64,000 nt of DNA from Cristatella mucedo (Eukaryota > Bryozoa > Phylactolaemata > Cristatellidae). The position numbers and the translations under genes are program-made. This document shows positions 9,917-20,099 of the stretch, piece by piece. The notes below the pieces were generated by a model. That model was given only the letters and a program-made list of their open reading frames with translations. It ran no database searches and was not told the DNA's origin. The DNA lies in the NCBI GenBank assembly GCA_009760855.2, contig WPIO01000050.1, positions 1,242,001 to 1,306,000 on the forward strand, read 5' to 3'. Each line of letters starts with the position of its first letter. Position 1 is the first letter of the stretch.

Positions 9917-10283
9917 GCAATGTAATGTATCTCCGTCTGTAACTCCACAAAGTCATAAAGACCGTGTGGGTGTTACGCACGAGAGTTTTGCGTAGCGCGC
10001 ACAGCCTAAGCGGCTTTCGGTACGCATTCGGTAGCCGACAGACTTCGTCTCACGCAATGAAGAGAAAATGGGAAGCATAGCAGAGTCAGGAGAGCAGTTG
10101 AGGTAGTGAGTAGCATAGAAGTAGCAGCTCAGGACCACTGGAAGAGGATGAGCCATAGTCGGCAGCGGGAGAGTAGTTATCGTTGCGTCGGAATCGTGGA
10201 AGCGAGTTCCACAGTCTAGGACCTGCAGAGCTAAAGCTTCTGTCGCCAACGGTCTTTAAGCGGAGGAAAGGAATAGCTAATTA
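9917..10283 (-). mobile_element. LINE B 3' end
   Basis: Reversed LINE B: AATGTAATGTATCTCCGTCTG tail complement, then the conserved 3' UTR blocks (GTGTTACGCA, CGGTACGCATTCGGTAGCC) and the last ORF codons, ending in the region for AVPFLRLKTVGDRSFSS. 5'-truncated. Confidence 0.9.
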
Positions 10284-11107
10284 ATGCAGCCGCCGCTGCA
10301 GCCGCCGTTGCTGGGCAGGGTTCCCATCGATTGCGCAGGTCAAAGTTCTTCGTTCGTCGGAGCAATTCGGGCTGCTCCTTGAATCGGAAAAGACGAAGCG
10401 TCTGCAGAGGCTCGACCGAGACCGAGGCTCGTCACATGACCGTCTGCAGAGGCGCTGTTCGCTGATGCGCGAACAGCGTGACCGCACGGGTGGCTTCGAC
10501 GCCAGCGAGCACTAATTAATGCGTCGAAACGCATCAGTGAAACGTCTTCAGCAAACCATGAGCTCGACACACTCGTGTGAAATTCCTCGGGATGCTTGAA
10601 CGCATGAAGACCTGCTTTGTTATTACCTGGCGTCTGCACGTGAGTGAAAAAGCTGACATAAATAGCTCGTAGCAGAGGCTAGGGCCGTTTTTTACGCGCA
10701 GAGCGCAGTAATAGTAATCTTACACAGCGGCAGTCTGTGACAGCCCTCCGCTCGACCTGTCGTCGGGCTGGGTAGCTCGACCGAGCCACAGGTCTGCTAG
10801 CTCCAGCACCGAAACCTTTATTTCAAGCTACGCCAGCCAAGCCCAGTCTACACACACACTAGACGGCTGCCGGCGTCGAGGGATCTCGCCCTCTCCTCCC
10901 GTTGTACTCCTCCGAGGCAGCCCGTATACTCCACGCATGCACTGTTGTTCGCACTGTCGGGCCATTGCTCGTTCCGAATCCGCCCGACAGCTTGGGTCGG
11001 AAGTCGCATCCGTCGGTGAGTGCGCGGCGCAGGTTGATCTTACGGCCTTAGCCTTTAGTGCAGCTCCTACGGCCGTTTCCGGTCGTGTCGTGCAGCGGGA
11101 AAAAAGA
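10284..11107. other. Intergenic, nothing recognised
   Basis: GC-moderate sequence with short overlapping frames on both strands (10281-10487, 10340-10639, 10828-11154). None has a recognised motif. Confidence 0.4.
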
Positions 11108-11279
11108 CTAGCTGATTTAAAAGCCTCTTTTTTTATAGCACGACAGGAGAGCATTAACAGCTATCCCCGACGCTTGCTGTGGCAACAAAGGATCGTCGAG
11201 CGCAGGATTCAAACCTGCGACCTCGGAACTTCGGAGTTCGTGAAAACAACCGCCTTACCTTGTACTACTACGCCGCCAC
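11108..11279 (-). mobile_element. tRNA-derived SINE
   Basis: Reversed SINE starting CTAGCTGATTTAAAAGCCTC, with B-box complement GGATTCAAACC and A-box complement CCGCCTTACCTTG. Substitutions throughout indicate an old copy. Confidence 0.88.
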
Positions 11280-12184
11280 TGTCAGGGTTTTGAACGACGA
11301 ATGAACATCTGAGTGTCGTACGCCCAGCGTGGTGTTACGGCTCGAAAAGCTCATTGCCTTAAACGCCCCAAAATGCTAAGTGACATGTTTGGAGACTCGC
11401 TCTGATATAGCTTCCGTCAACATTCCCCAGCTCCTTCAGACATCGAATTGAGAAGCAATTTCCGGACTGGTGAAGGAATGATACTCAAAATATTTTCCGA
11501 ACGCCGACGATGAAGTGCGCGTAAAACCTGGAGCATAACGGATTGATTATGGTCCGTTACAGCATATGTAAAATGCAAGAGGTAAGACTCTCTGAGGGCG
11601 CCATGCAAATTTACTGTCATTGTAAATATTTGCATTGTATCAACTCAAGGAAACTTTAGCCTTGCGCGGATAAGCAACGCTGACATTACCGCGGCGGCGA
11701 CGAGCAGTGACGGCGCTCTCAACAAGCCGCAGGGAAAAGACTGACAAAGTCTCGTTTTGACTTCAGCGGCGCGTGAACCAATTGGAAACTTTTCGCCGTC
11801 GCAGAGCAGCCTCGCCGGCTACCCGACGCATCGCGGTAACTGTGCTGCAAAACATTCAGGTAGACCAGCTAAACTTGGCCACCGGTTCTGTTACAAATCC
11901 AAGCCAAACGCAACCAATAGCATGAGCACATTTTGGCAGAAAGGCTGCGGACTCTCTTCCTTTGTGCAGACATGAGCGACTCGGTGGGAACTTGGTCGGT
12001 CCAAGGTTTATCAAGAAAATATCTCTCGATTGCAATCGAATTACACTTCATTCAGCAGCACCTGCAGCCTCGGTATAGATTGCGGGCCCAGAGCTTTCAG
12101 CAACCAAGATGGTGAACTCGACCCCCGCAGTGTATGTACAGCACTTTAATAGAGGTCAGGCCCCATCGGGCATTATAAAAATTA
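11280..12184. other. Intergenic, nothing recognised
   Basis: No domain-bearing frame. A weak CTCTGAGGGCGCC near 11591 resembles the LINE A hairpin and may be a vestige. Confidence 0.4.
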
Positions 12185-12213
12185 AGTATATATATATATA
12201 TATATAATATATA

Positions 12214-12254
<41 letters not shown>
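12185..12254. repeat. (TA)n microsatellite
   Basis: About 70 bp of nearly pure TA. It sits where the reversed LINE A copy should have its (AAT)n tail, so it probably replaced or grew from that tail. Confidence 0.93.
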
Positions 12255-12255
<1 letters not shown>

Positions 12256-12256
<1 letters not shown>

Positions 12257-13085
12257 TCGCTGCAAAGTGAAATGCAATTGAATGGTAAGTAAAATCATGC
12301 TTGAAAAACAAACAAAATGAATAACATAGTTAGGGGTGACATGCACAGGGTCAGCATGCAAATTTGGTTAGTGGAAGCATGCACAGTGTCAGCACGCATA
12401 AGCACATCAAGGACGAATCACAGGAACCCGCTAAATGCTGTCCTAAATAGGTGTGTTTTTAAGTTCCTTTTAAATGTGATCAGGTCGGGGGATGTTCTGA
12501 CGCAGGTCGGGAGGTAGTTCTAGGCTGTGGGAGCATACGAACTAAATGCACGGTCTCCAAAGGATTTAAGGTTTGTACGAGGTATTTGTAGACTGTTGGA
12601 TTCCGAAAAGCGGATGGTACGATGCTTGGCCTGATGGGGTAGTAGATCTCAGAGATAGGCTGGAGCCATAGAATGAAGGGACCTAAAAGTGAGCGACAAA
12701 ACCTTGAAGTCAATCCGTTGCTTGACTGGTAGCCAGTGCTGGTCGGCGAGAAGTGGTGTAATGAGGCAACTGCGACGCTCATGACAGACAAGCCTAGCTG
12801 CGTAGTTTTGCACCGGCTGCAATCGCCTGATTGCACATGCCGGTAGAGCAGCGAGCAGTGAGTTGCAGAAGTCGAGACGGGAGGTCACGAATGTGTGGAC
12901 CAACTTAGATGGCATATCCTTATCTAAACAAGCCTGAATTTTTACCAACGTTATGAAGCTGAAAATAGACAGATTCGACTGTGGAGCTGATAATGTCGTC
13001 TAACGAGAGGTCGCTTCGGAATATGACACTTAGATTTCAAGCTCATTCAACTGGACATATGCTGGCAGAGCCAATTTTGAGTTGG
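12256..13085 (-). mobile_element. LINE A, 3' third
   Basis: Reversed copy covering the 3' UTR and the RT C-terminal region, including LDFCNSLLAALPACAIRRLQ and HWLPVKQRIDFKVLSLTFRS. It continues to the sequence for the region before SSTVKSAYFQLHNIAK and breaks off at about 13085. Two moderate open frames remain. It lacks the hairpin tail, which is replaced by the TA repeat. Confidence 0.92.
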
Positions 13086-13205
13086 CCGATTCGACACTAT
13101 CTCCTCTGCCATTCAGCGCGCCGGCCCCGGCAAGTCGTCGTCGTCACAGGAGCTCGGCGGCCGGATCGGTCGCGACAGATTGCAAGCCAAAGGTGCTCAG
13201 GCGAC

Positions 13206-13265
13206 GTCTGCGGCTGGCAGGGCAGGCACGCTGGCGTGAGCGCGCCTGCCCTGCCAGCCGCAGAC
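13206..13265. repeat. Perfect 22 bp inverted repeat, 16 nt spacer
   Basis: Arms 13206-13227 and 13244-13265 are exact reverse complements (GTCTGCGGCTGGCAGGGCAG...). The spacer is ACGCTGGCGTGAGCGC. RNA from either strand would form a very stable hairpin. It sits at the edge of the CpG-rich region. Confidence 0.95.
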
Positions 13266-14778
13266 TGGATGAGTATTCCAGTTCAAGCGCGCACACGCGG
13301 ATTCGTTTCATGGAAGCACGATCTCGTTTTGACGAAGGCTCGGGCGCACGGGGGGGGGGGGCGGGGGGCATCGACCACTAGCCACCAGGGAACCACCGGC
13401 CACCGGCCTTTCGCCAGCGTCTTGCCGCCGCGAGCAAGCGCTTCGCCGGCACTTTTCAAGCGTCCGCTGTGGCGGTGGCGACGCCAGAGGGCAGGCGCGA
13501 ATTTTCCCTCCCCTACCGTGGCGCTGGGGGGGAGTGGTCCCCCTGGTCTCCCTTCTTCCTGCACCCCGAAACCGACGCGACCGACAAAGAAATTGAGCTT
13601 CGATTCCACTCGACGAGCGTCCGCCGCCGAGTGGTTTGCGACGAACAAACGCTAAGACAGTGCGCTGCACTGTTTTGCCGCTTCCGAATCTGGCCGCGGC
13701 GCCTTCTTATAAAAGGTAATTTTATCGCTTTGTGCACGCCACGGAAAGATTTCTTAAGCCTGACCTTGGGGGGAATAACTCCCACTACTGGCCGCCCTAC
13801 CCCCTTGCCCCCTCCAGAGTAAAATCCTGGCTCCGCTGCTGACTGTCTGCAAAAGAACCTGGCACCGGTTGCGTCCGCCGCGTTTGCGGCGAAGGAATTT
13901 GAGCTCGGTAGAAGCCGCTAGAAGGCGTTCGCTGCACAGCGCCGGGCAGAGCTATGAGGTTGAGCCCGCACGGCGGCGCGAAAACAGCCATCACCAATCG
14001 CACGGGCGCTCCTCCAACTTCGGCCGCCGCCGGAGCCGCAGTTTCTCTCGGCATTCGCTCCGCACTCGCGCCCCAGCAGTCGGACGGATTCTCAAGTGCG
14101 GCGGCAGCGGCGGCGGCGGCGGCTGCGAATCCGCTCACTCAGTTGGCTGTCCCGGAAGAGCGGCGGAACTGCAGACAGCGGCGGCGCCGGCTCCCTTCGC
14201 CGCCGCGAAGCGTCGCCTCGCGCGGCGCAGCGGGCGGCGAGGCGACGCGGTTTGGCAATCCTTACGCCGCAGCATCGATCCGATTGGCTGAGCGCGCAGC
14301 GGCGCTGGCGTCTCGCCAATCGAGCGCTGCCCTCCCCCAACGAGCCTTCGCTCTGGGATGCGCTCTTGTCTGGCACGCTTCGGCTCGGCCGATCTGCGAG
14401 CGCGCGCTGGCAAAGAGTGACGTCAGCCAGTGCAGAGTGACGTGAGCTGGCTCAGAGCAACAAGCGTGCGGTTAGCTCGACGTGCACCCGGACCTCGTTG
14501 GGCGACCGCTTGCCGCTGTTACACGCCACGCCGCGCGGTGTGCGACTTGCGCATCAAGACGGAACAGTGTTGCAACAGCAGCAATCGTAGTAGCGCTAGT
14601 CTCTGCCGACGCGCGACTAATGCTGGCGATGCCCGAAGCTCGCAGCGTGGCTAGCGACTCGCAGGTATATAGGTGCTGCGCCAATGCGCACCGGTACTCC
14701 GACGGAACGCAGGAACGCGCCAGCGACGAAGGGCGGCACTCCAATCAACACGTAACAAGTCCATATCAATAAAGTAGA

Positions 14779-14850
14779 CAAGTCTGCTTGACAGTCGCGG
14801 AGAGCTGCAGGCTGTCAAAGGCAGTCACGACGTACACCAAAGGCTCTTGT
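14779..14850 (+). other. Short conserved peptide segment, possible exon
   Basis: Reads TSLLDSRGELQAVKGSHDVH then QRLL and stop. The segment at 59589 reads TSLFDSDERLQAFNNCHEIH then QRLGG. The two align without gaps and differ mostly by conservative changes (D/E, V/I, L/F), which suggests past selection on protein. Both are preceded by an AG that could be a splice acceptor. Function unknown. Confidence 0.35.
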
Positions 14851-15160
14851 GATGTAATGTTTTGTATTGTAATGTATCGCCGTCTGCAACTCCCTAAAAC
14901 CGCAGCGACTACTATATGGGTGTTACGCAGGAGAGGTTTCTAAAACGCACACAAAGCCCAAGTGGGTTTCGGTACACATTTGGTAGCAAACAGACTTCGT
15001 CTCACGTAAATTAGAGAAAGATGAAGAGAGTGAGAAAGTGAGAGCCCCAGAGCAGTTTAGGTTGCGAATAGCGTAGAGGTAGCAGTTCCGGACCGCTGGA
15101 AAGAATTTGCCATGGTCGGCAGTAGGAGAGTAGATGTCGTTGCGTAAGAATTGTAGTCTT
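14851..15160 (-). mobile_element. LINE B 3' end, old
   Basis: Reversed LINE B 3' end (AATGTATCGCCGTCTGCAAC tail, GGTGTTACGCAGGAGAG, GGTTTCGGTACACATTTGGT). More diverged than the copies at 9.9 and 22.6 kb. Confidence 0.87.
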
Positions 15161-15312
15161 ACTTCAGAAAAAAAATGTTACTAGCATCGTGTGCAGCTTC
15201 CACGTCCAGGCGGAAAAGGCCACAAACACGGCTCGCCAACCCGCTTAGGCTGAATTCTTATCTTCAATGAGATAATTTGTAAGCCGGCCTCCGTAATCGT
15301 ACACACGCATAA

Positions 15313-15362
<50 letters not shown>

Positions 15363-15530
15363 ATTTTATGTATAATAAGTTATAGTAATTATATATGTTT
15401 GATATATATATATATGTATATTACAATTATAACATAATATGTATTATATACTACATTATAACTATATGCATATATAAATATAATGTATTATAAGCATACC
15501 TGATTATAAAAAATTAAACGGTAAATATTA
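15161..15530. other. AT-rich intergenic with (TA)n
   Basis: TA microsatellite at about 15316-15362 and AT-rich unique sequence after it. No gene seen. Confidence 0.6.
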
Positions 15531-15627
15531 TAAACATGCCTAATTAGCGTAAAAATTTATATATATATATATACTTATTTATATATATATATACACACAT
15601 GTTTACGCTAATAATCAGGCATGTTTA
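15531..15627. repeat. Inverted repeat around a TA-rich loop
   Basis: The left arm 15531-15553 (TAAACATGCCTAATTAGCG) and right arm 15602-15627 are reverse complements apart from a 3 nt gap. They enclose a TA-rich 48 bp loop. It may be a small MITE-like element or a cruciform; a partial third copy of the motif lies at about 15494-15508. Confidence 0.75.
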
Positions 15628-16199
15628 CTCAATCAGTCAAGCCGCGAGCGCCAAGCCAGCAGCTGCCAGCGAGGGCGCTGCGACGCGACGATTGGCAAGC
15701 CGTCATTGGTTGGCTCGAAAACCGCTTCCGCGGCCTGACTCGTGGGTTCGTCTTTCGAAAGTGCCGGTTTTGCAGCACGCGCTTTCATTGGTCGAGCCAG
15801 GGAACGCGGTTTTCTGTCGCCGTCTGTGAGGTCTGATGCCTGATATGATGAGAATGTCGACGTAGCTACGGGTGCGAAGCCGGAAGCATCTCTGGTTTGC
15901 GGCGCGACTAATCGCAGCCTTTACGACCGCGAACCGGTGGGCATCCGGCCAACCGCGAGCCGACCCCGCGAAGCGCCCCTCATCGCCTTTCCCGGAAATA
16001 GCGACGCGAGATTACGCGAGCATAGGATACGTAGTATTAGCTATTCGAATGGCTTTTTATCGATTGGTAAATGGATATACTGCGAAGCAATAGCAATTTA
16101 CATTATAAACTTCGGGCAACTGCGGTTTTTCTTCCGACCTAAACAAATGATGTTACAAACTTACCTAACAAATTTCATGCAATTGCGCTTGCACGTTAT
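15628..16199. other. Intergenic, no gene recognised
   Basis: GC-richer sequence at 15640-15970 with several ATTGG (CCAAT-box) motifs, then AT-rich sequence. Frames at 15599-15829 and 15937-16227 have no recognised domain. Confidence 0.4.
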
Positions 16200-16755
16200 A
16201 GTGCGACAGCTGTCATTACATTCATAGCTGTCATTCAACTGCTTTTTAAATTCCAAATAATAGGAACAGCTTTCCGGGGAAACAAATAAATTTTCGTAGT
16301 ACAGCGTATGGGCTTTCTTAAGTTATGGCCTCCAACGGCCGGGCCAGCCCACCTCCCTACGTGATCGAACTTCGATGCAGCTTCCACTCCAACAATAAGC
16401 ATTTCGAAAATTTGGTTTTGATTTCAAATTATAAAAATAATGTTCCGAATTGACCAATCAAATTTCAAAATGTCTAGCGTGGGCGTTCTCATGTTATGGC
16501 CTCTTGTGGCTTGCGCCAGCCAGCTATTAACACGCTTAAACTGTGAGAGAGCTGCCATCTACACAACAGGCATTTCGCAACTGTGGTTTTGATACCACAT
16601 TATAGAAAACCGTGTTCCAGGTTTACTCACCAAAATTTATGGCAAAGCACTTGGGCGTTCTCAAGCTTTGGCCTTCTATCGCACGAGCCATCCCGGATCG
16701 ATACGTTTTCAAACTACGGTACAGCTGAAATTTCCACAATAAGCTTTGAGAAACT
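16200..16755. repeat. Degenerate ~170 bp tandem repeat
   Basis: Three to four imperfect head-to-tail units. They share GCATTTCGAAAATTTGGTTTTGA (in part), ACCGTGTTCC, AATCAAATTTCAAAA and GGGCGTTCTCA-GTTATGGCCTC blocks. Clear unit starts are near 16398 and 16570, with an older one before. A detached relic is at 19195-19400, on the far side of the LINE B copy. Probably a fossil satellite array. Confidence 0.65.
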
Positions 16756-17723
16756 TTGTTTTGGAGAACCACTTTACATGGTGAGATTGGCTTACCCGCT
16801 GAATTACGAGCAATTGCTCATTGTGTACATTTTCGTGAAGATTCCTTTCGGTTTACATACAAACTTCAAAAAACGTGCCGTGCTAAGCGCGTGCTTGAAC
16901 GTCGGCCTAAGAAATCGGTGACTGATGCAGATCTAGTCAATTTCAAAGATTTTCTTTGAGAGTTTACACAAATTTTGAAAAAGACAAGGCTTCTTTTTTC
17001 ATTCGAAAACTGAATTTCTGCCAATCATAAAAAAACAGATTTATAAGACAGTAGACAATTTACTGGAAAATGCTGAGAGGTCCGACTCGCCATATATTAA
17101 CGGCTCAGCCGGCAAGTTTTCAGTATTCTTTACTGAAGAAATTGTGCACATTCGTGACTGCACAAAACCCCTCCGAGTTAATCCATTGTGGAATTACAAT
17201 ATGTGACCTTCCTTAAAAAGTTTTCTGAGGTTACTACATGCGATGTGGCTACCTTAATATAATCTAGTAAAAAGACCTCGTCCCCTGAAGACCCTATGAT
17301 ATCATTCTGCGGTCTCCACTGACAAAATAACTAAGCACTGCCATAACCGAGATTTGTAATGCTTCTTTGAACAAAGGGGTCTTACCCAAGTTATTCAAAT
17401 CGGCAATCGTTAGACGCATATGTAAAAAGCCTGGATTCGATAGAAGGGTTTTTTGTACACTATCACCCAGTTTACCTTCTTCCTATTTTGTCAAAGATTC
17501 CTAAAAAAATTGTCGCTAAGCAGCTGGCTGTACATATTGAAAAGAATGAAATTTCAGAAGCATTTCAATAAGGTTATATAGGCAGCACTCCACTGAAACT
17601 GCTCTCCTTCGTGTTAACAATGACATTCTACGTGGCAACGATGGCGGGAATGTCACTTCTCAAGCACAGCTAGATCTGTCAGCTGCCTTCGACACCATTG
17701 ATCACGATGTTCTGTTTTAGCGA

Positions 17724-18065
17724 TTGAGAACAACGATCAGTCTGGAAGACGAGGCACTGGCATGGTTTAAATCGTACTTGTCTGGTCGTGTTCAATCCGT
17801 GTCGTGTGGGGTTCAGGTCGCACCCACGAGATCAGTCACCTATGGAGTCCCTCAAGGGTCCGTAGTCGGTCATTTGCTGTTCTTCATTTATACTCAACCT
17901 CTGAGAAACTTGATTAAGGCCCGTGGATTAGCATATCACTTTTATGCTGACGATACTCAGCTGCATTTGTCATTCAAACCGCCGGAATCTGCTGCAGCAA
18001 CTGATAAACTGAATACTTGCCTTGCCCAAATTGATCCCGGATTTCGAAAAATTTCTTGGAACTAA
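17724..18065 (+). pseudogene. LINE B reverse transcriptase core fragment
   Basis: A 113-residue open stretch with RT motifs: AWFKSYLSGRVQSV, YGVPQGSVVGHLLFFIY (fingers/palm) and YHFYADDTQLHLSF, holding both catalytic Asp residues. It ends at a stop soon after the palm; the element is broken on both sides, so this fragment is not an active enzyme. Confidence 0.85.
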
Positions 18066-18740
18066 ACGACGATAAAAACAAAGTGCTTCTCATGGGACAA
18101 ACTAAGCGTGTGGCTGGATTAAAATGCATTGGTCTTTTAATAGGATACGCTGTTTAGCGACCATCACCATGAACTCGAAATTTAGGTGTCGTTCTCGGCA
18201 AGGGTCTAAATTTTAAAAGCTTCATTCAGAAGACTGCTTCTACAGCACGTCCGATCTTCATCACGTCCGATCGCTATCTAAGATTAGGACCTATCTTCCG
18301 CAGTGGTAGTAAAAGATTTAACTAACTCCTCAGTTCTGTCTTGGCTTGATCTTTGTAATTACCTTTTGTCTTGGCTACCTAAATAAGCGACTAGGCCACT
18401 GCAAATGGCTATGAATTTGGCTGCAAGGCTAGTTTTCAAGTCCCAGAGGTTTGACCATGTGCCTCCTTTGCTAAAAGAGCTAGGATAGATGCCGGTTGAT
18501 CAACGGACACCGAGCAAAGTTCTTACTCTGATCCACAAGGCCCACCACGGCTTGACTCCTCCATACCTAGCTGAATTGCTGCACCAGTTTCAGCCTCCTC
18601 ATGCCATCAAGTCCTCTATGGACAATAAGTTGGCTGTTCCATTCCTCCGCCAAATTGCCATTGGCGAAAGAAGCTTTAGCTCTGCAGGTACTTTACTGTG
18701 GAACTCGGGTCCACGATTTTTAAGCAACGATAACTATTCT

Positions 18741-18848
18741 ATTGCGTATCACTTTGCAGCAAATGTAAAGCGCCTAGAAAGAGATTAAGTTCTCTGAGGG
18801 CGCTTTATCAAGTGCAATATTAATATTAATTAATAATAATAATAGTCT
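18741..18848 (+). mobile_element. LINE A tail nested in LINE B
   Basis: ATTGCGTATCACTTTGCAGC, the full family hairpin and an ATT/AAT-rich tail. It interrupts LINE B between AACGATAACTATTCT and TCTCCTTCTCTCGACTATGG. The left junction shares a few bases with LINE A itself, suggesting microhomology. Confidence 0.9.
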
Positions 18849-19083
18849 CCTTCTCTCGACTATGGCAATCATTTCCAGCGGTCCTGAGCTGCTACTTCCA
18901 TGCTACTCATTACCTCAACTGCTCTTCTGACTCTGCTATGCCTCCCAATTTCTGTTTGTTGAGTGAGACGAAATCTGTTGGCAACTGAATGCGTACCGAA
19001 AGCCGCTTAGGCTGGGAGTGGGCTATAGAAAAAATTTCTAATGTAACACCCATATAGTCTTTGTGGCTTTGTTTAGTTACAGA

Positions 19084-19143
19084 AGGAGATACATACATAC
19101 ATACATACATACATACATACATACATACATGCATACATACATA
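19084..19143. repeat. (CATA)n microsatellite grown from a LINE B tail
   Basis: About 14 CATA units follow GGAGATACATAC directly, the normal LINE B terminus. The array therefore seems to have expanded from the LINE tail. A minus-strand frame with an MYVC run is an artefact. Confidence 0.92.
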
Positions 19144-19194
19144 AGTATTTACAAGATTGTTTTCAGGCAATAACTTCCAATGATCAGGCCAGGC

Positions 19195-19400
19195 CTGAAA
19201 TTTCGAAACTTTGATATAACAGCCATTACCATATTGGATTTCGTGAATTGCGATTTCTATACCAAATTTTCAAAAACCGTGTTCCGGATTTAACAATCAA
19301 ATTTCAGAACGTAGTGCTTGGGCTCATGCGTGTCAATGGGAGCCTCTCACATGCTGCAATGCTGCCCAGTGTGGCCTCTTTGGTCACGGCTGCATGCTAT
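19195..19400. repeat. Detached relic of the ~170 bp tandem repeat
   Basis: Shares GCGATTTCTATACC, AAAAACCGTGTTCCGGATTT, AATCAAATTTCAGAACG and GTGGCCTCTTT with the units at 16.2-16.75 kb. With LINE B and its tail removed, the two pieces would be adjacent, consistent with LINE B having inserted into the array. Confidence 0.6.
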
Positions 19401-19589
19401 ACTCAGCATACGACCGAAATCTTGCAGTCGCCATACGCAACCAGTTAAGTACACCACTGAAATCTTTTCCAACCAACAAGGCGAAAGGCTCGCGTTAGCG
19501 TTTACGAATACCAATAGCAATAATGGTAATAATAATAACAGAAATTAACTCGCATAGCACTAAAAGACATCATAATCTCTCTCCGGGCG

Positions 19590-19800
19590 CTTTCCATGCT
19601 ACTCACTACCTCAACTGCTCTCCTGAATCTGCTATGCTTCCCAATTTCTCTTTGTTTGGTTAGAGGAGGTCTGTTGGTTACCGAATTCATACCAAAAGCC
19701 GCTTAGGCTGTGAGAGCGCTATACAAAACTCTCCTGCGTAACACACACATGGTCTTTATGACTTTGTGGAGTTACAGATGGAGATACCTTACAAATGCTG
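19590..19800 (+). mobile_element. LINE B 3' end
   Basis: From TTCCATGCTACTCACTACC through the 3' UTR to GGAGTTACAGATGGAGATAC. 5'-truncated. It abuts a reversed LINE A' fragment. Confidence 0.88.
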
Positions 19801-19945
19801 TAAAGGAAGCATGATCTGTGGGAACACTCACAATGTCAACAAGGTTAATATGGCTGGAGGTGTCATACACATTGTCATCACGTAAATATGATTATTGGTC
19901 GCACCCACAGTATTAGCAGGCGTAGATACAAAAAAGACAAATCAA
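19795..19945 (-). mobile_element. LINE A' 3' UTR fragment
   Basis: Reversed A' sequence: AATGCTGTAAAGGAAGCATG, then the GTGTCATACACATTGTCATC and AGTATTAGCAGGCGTAGATA blocks, ending in the region equivalent to the ORF end. The hairpin is missing. Confidence 0.7.
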
Positions 19946-20056
19946 AGAGACTCATTCTGTTGCGTATCACTTTGCAGCAAATGTAAAGCGCCTAGAAAGA
20001 GATTAAGTTCTCTGAGGGCGCTTTATCAAGTGCAATATTATTATATTATTATTACT
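19946..20056 (+). mobile_element. LINE A tail-only copy
   Basis: ATTCTGTTGCGTATCACTTT, full hairpin and an ATT-rich tail. It starts at nearly the same internal point as the tail copy at 18741. Confidence 0.88.
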
Positions 20057-20099
20057 CAGCAAGTAGTCTGTGAGAAGCAGCTGCCTGTGTAGCTTCTTT

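Larger units (their letters stand above)
13086..14850. other. CpG-rich region with promoter-like motifs, no gene assigned
   Basis: Strongly GC- and CpG-rich, with (CGG)n near 14095-14125 and many overlapping long frames that reflect the lack of AT-rich stops. A CRE palindrome TGACGTCA lies at 14418-14425, a half-match TGACGTGA follows, and a plus-strand TATATAGG lies at about 14664. This is a plausible promoter or CpG island, but no downstream ORF is convincing except the short conserved peptide at 14779-14850. Confidence 0.4.
16756..19085 (+). mobile_element. LINE B, longest copy, degraded
   Basis: An L2/CR1-group LINE. Its coding remnants run from a basic spacer near 16890 (RAKRVLERRPKKS) through FTEEIVHIRD to the RT core: SAAFDTIDHDV at about 17680-17710, TYGVPQGSVVG, and the catalytic YADDTQLHLSF near 17945. 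The C-terminal part has LIHKAHHGLTPPYLAELLHQ at about 18525-18590. It ends GGAGATACATAC and has many stops and frameshifts. A LINE A tail sits inside it at 18741-18848. The 5' limit is approximate. Confidence 0.88.

Noticed and set aside
13082-14745. Many overlapping open frames in the CpG-rich region
   Set aside because: High GC removes stops in all frames; no motif, signal peptide or homology seen in any of them apart from the short peptide at 14779.
18910-19170. Minus-strand frame with a (MYVC)n run
   Set aside because: Translated (CATA)n microsatellite next to a LINE tail.
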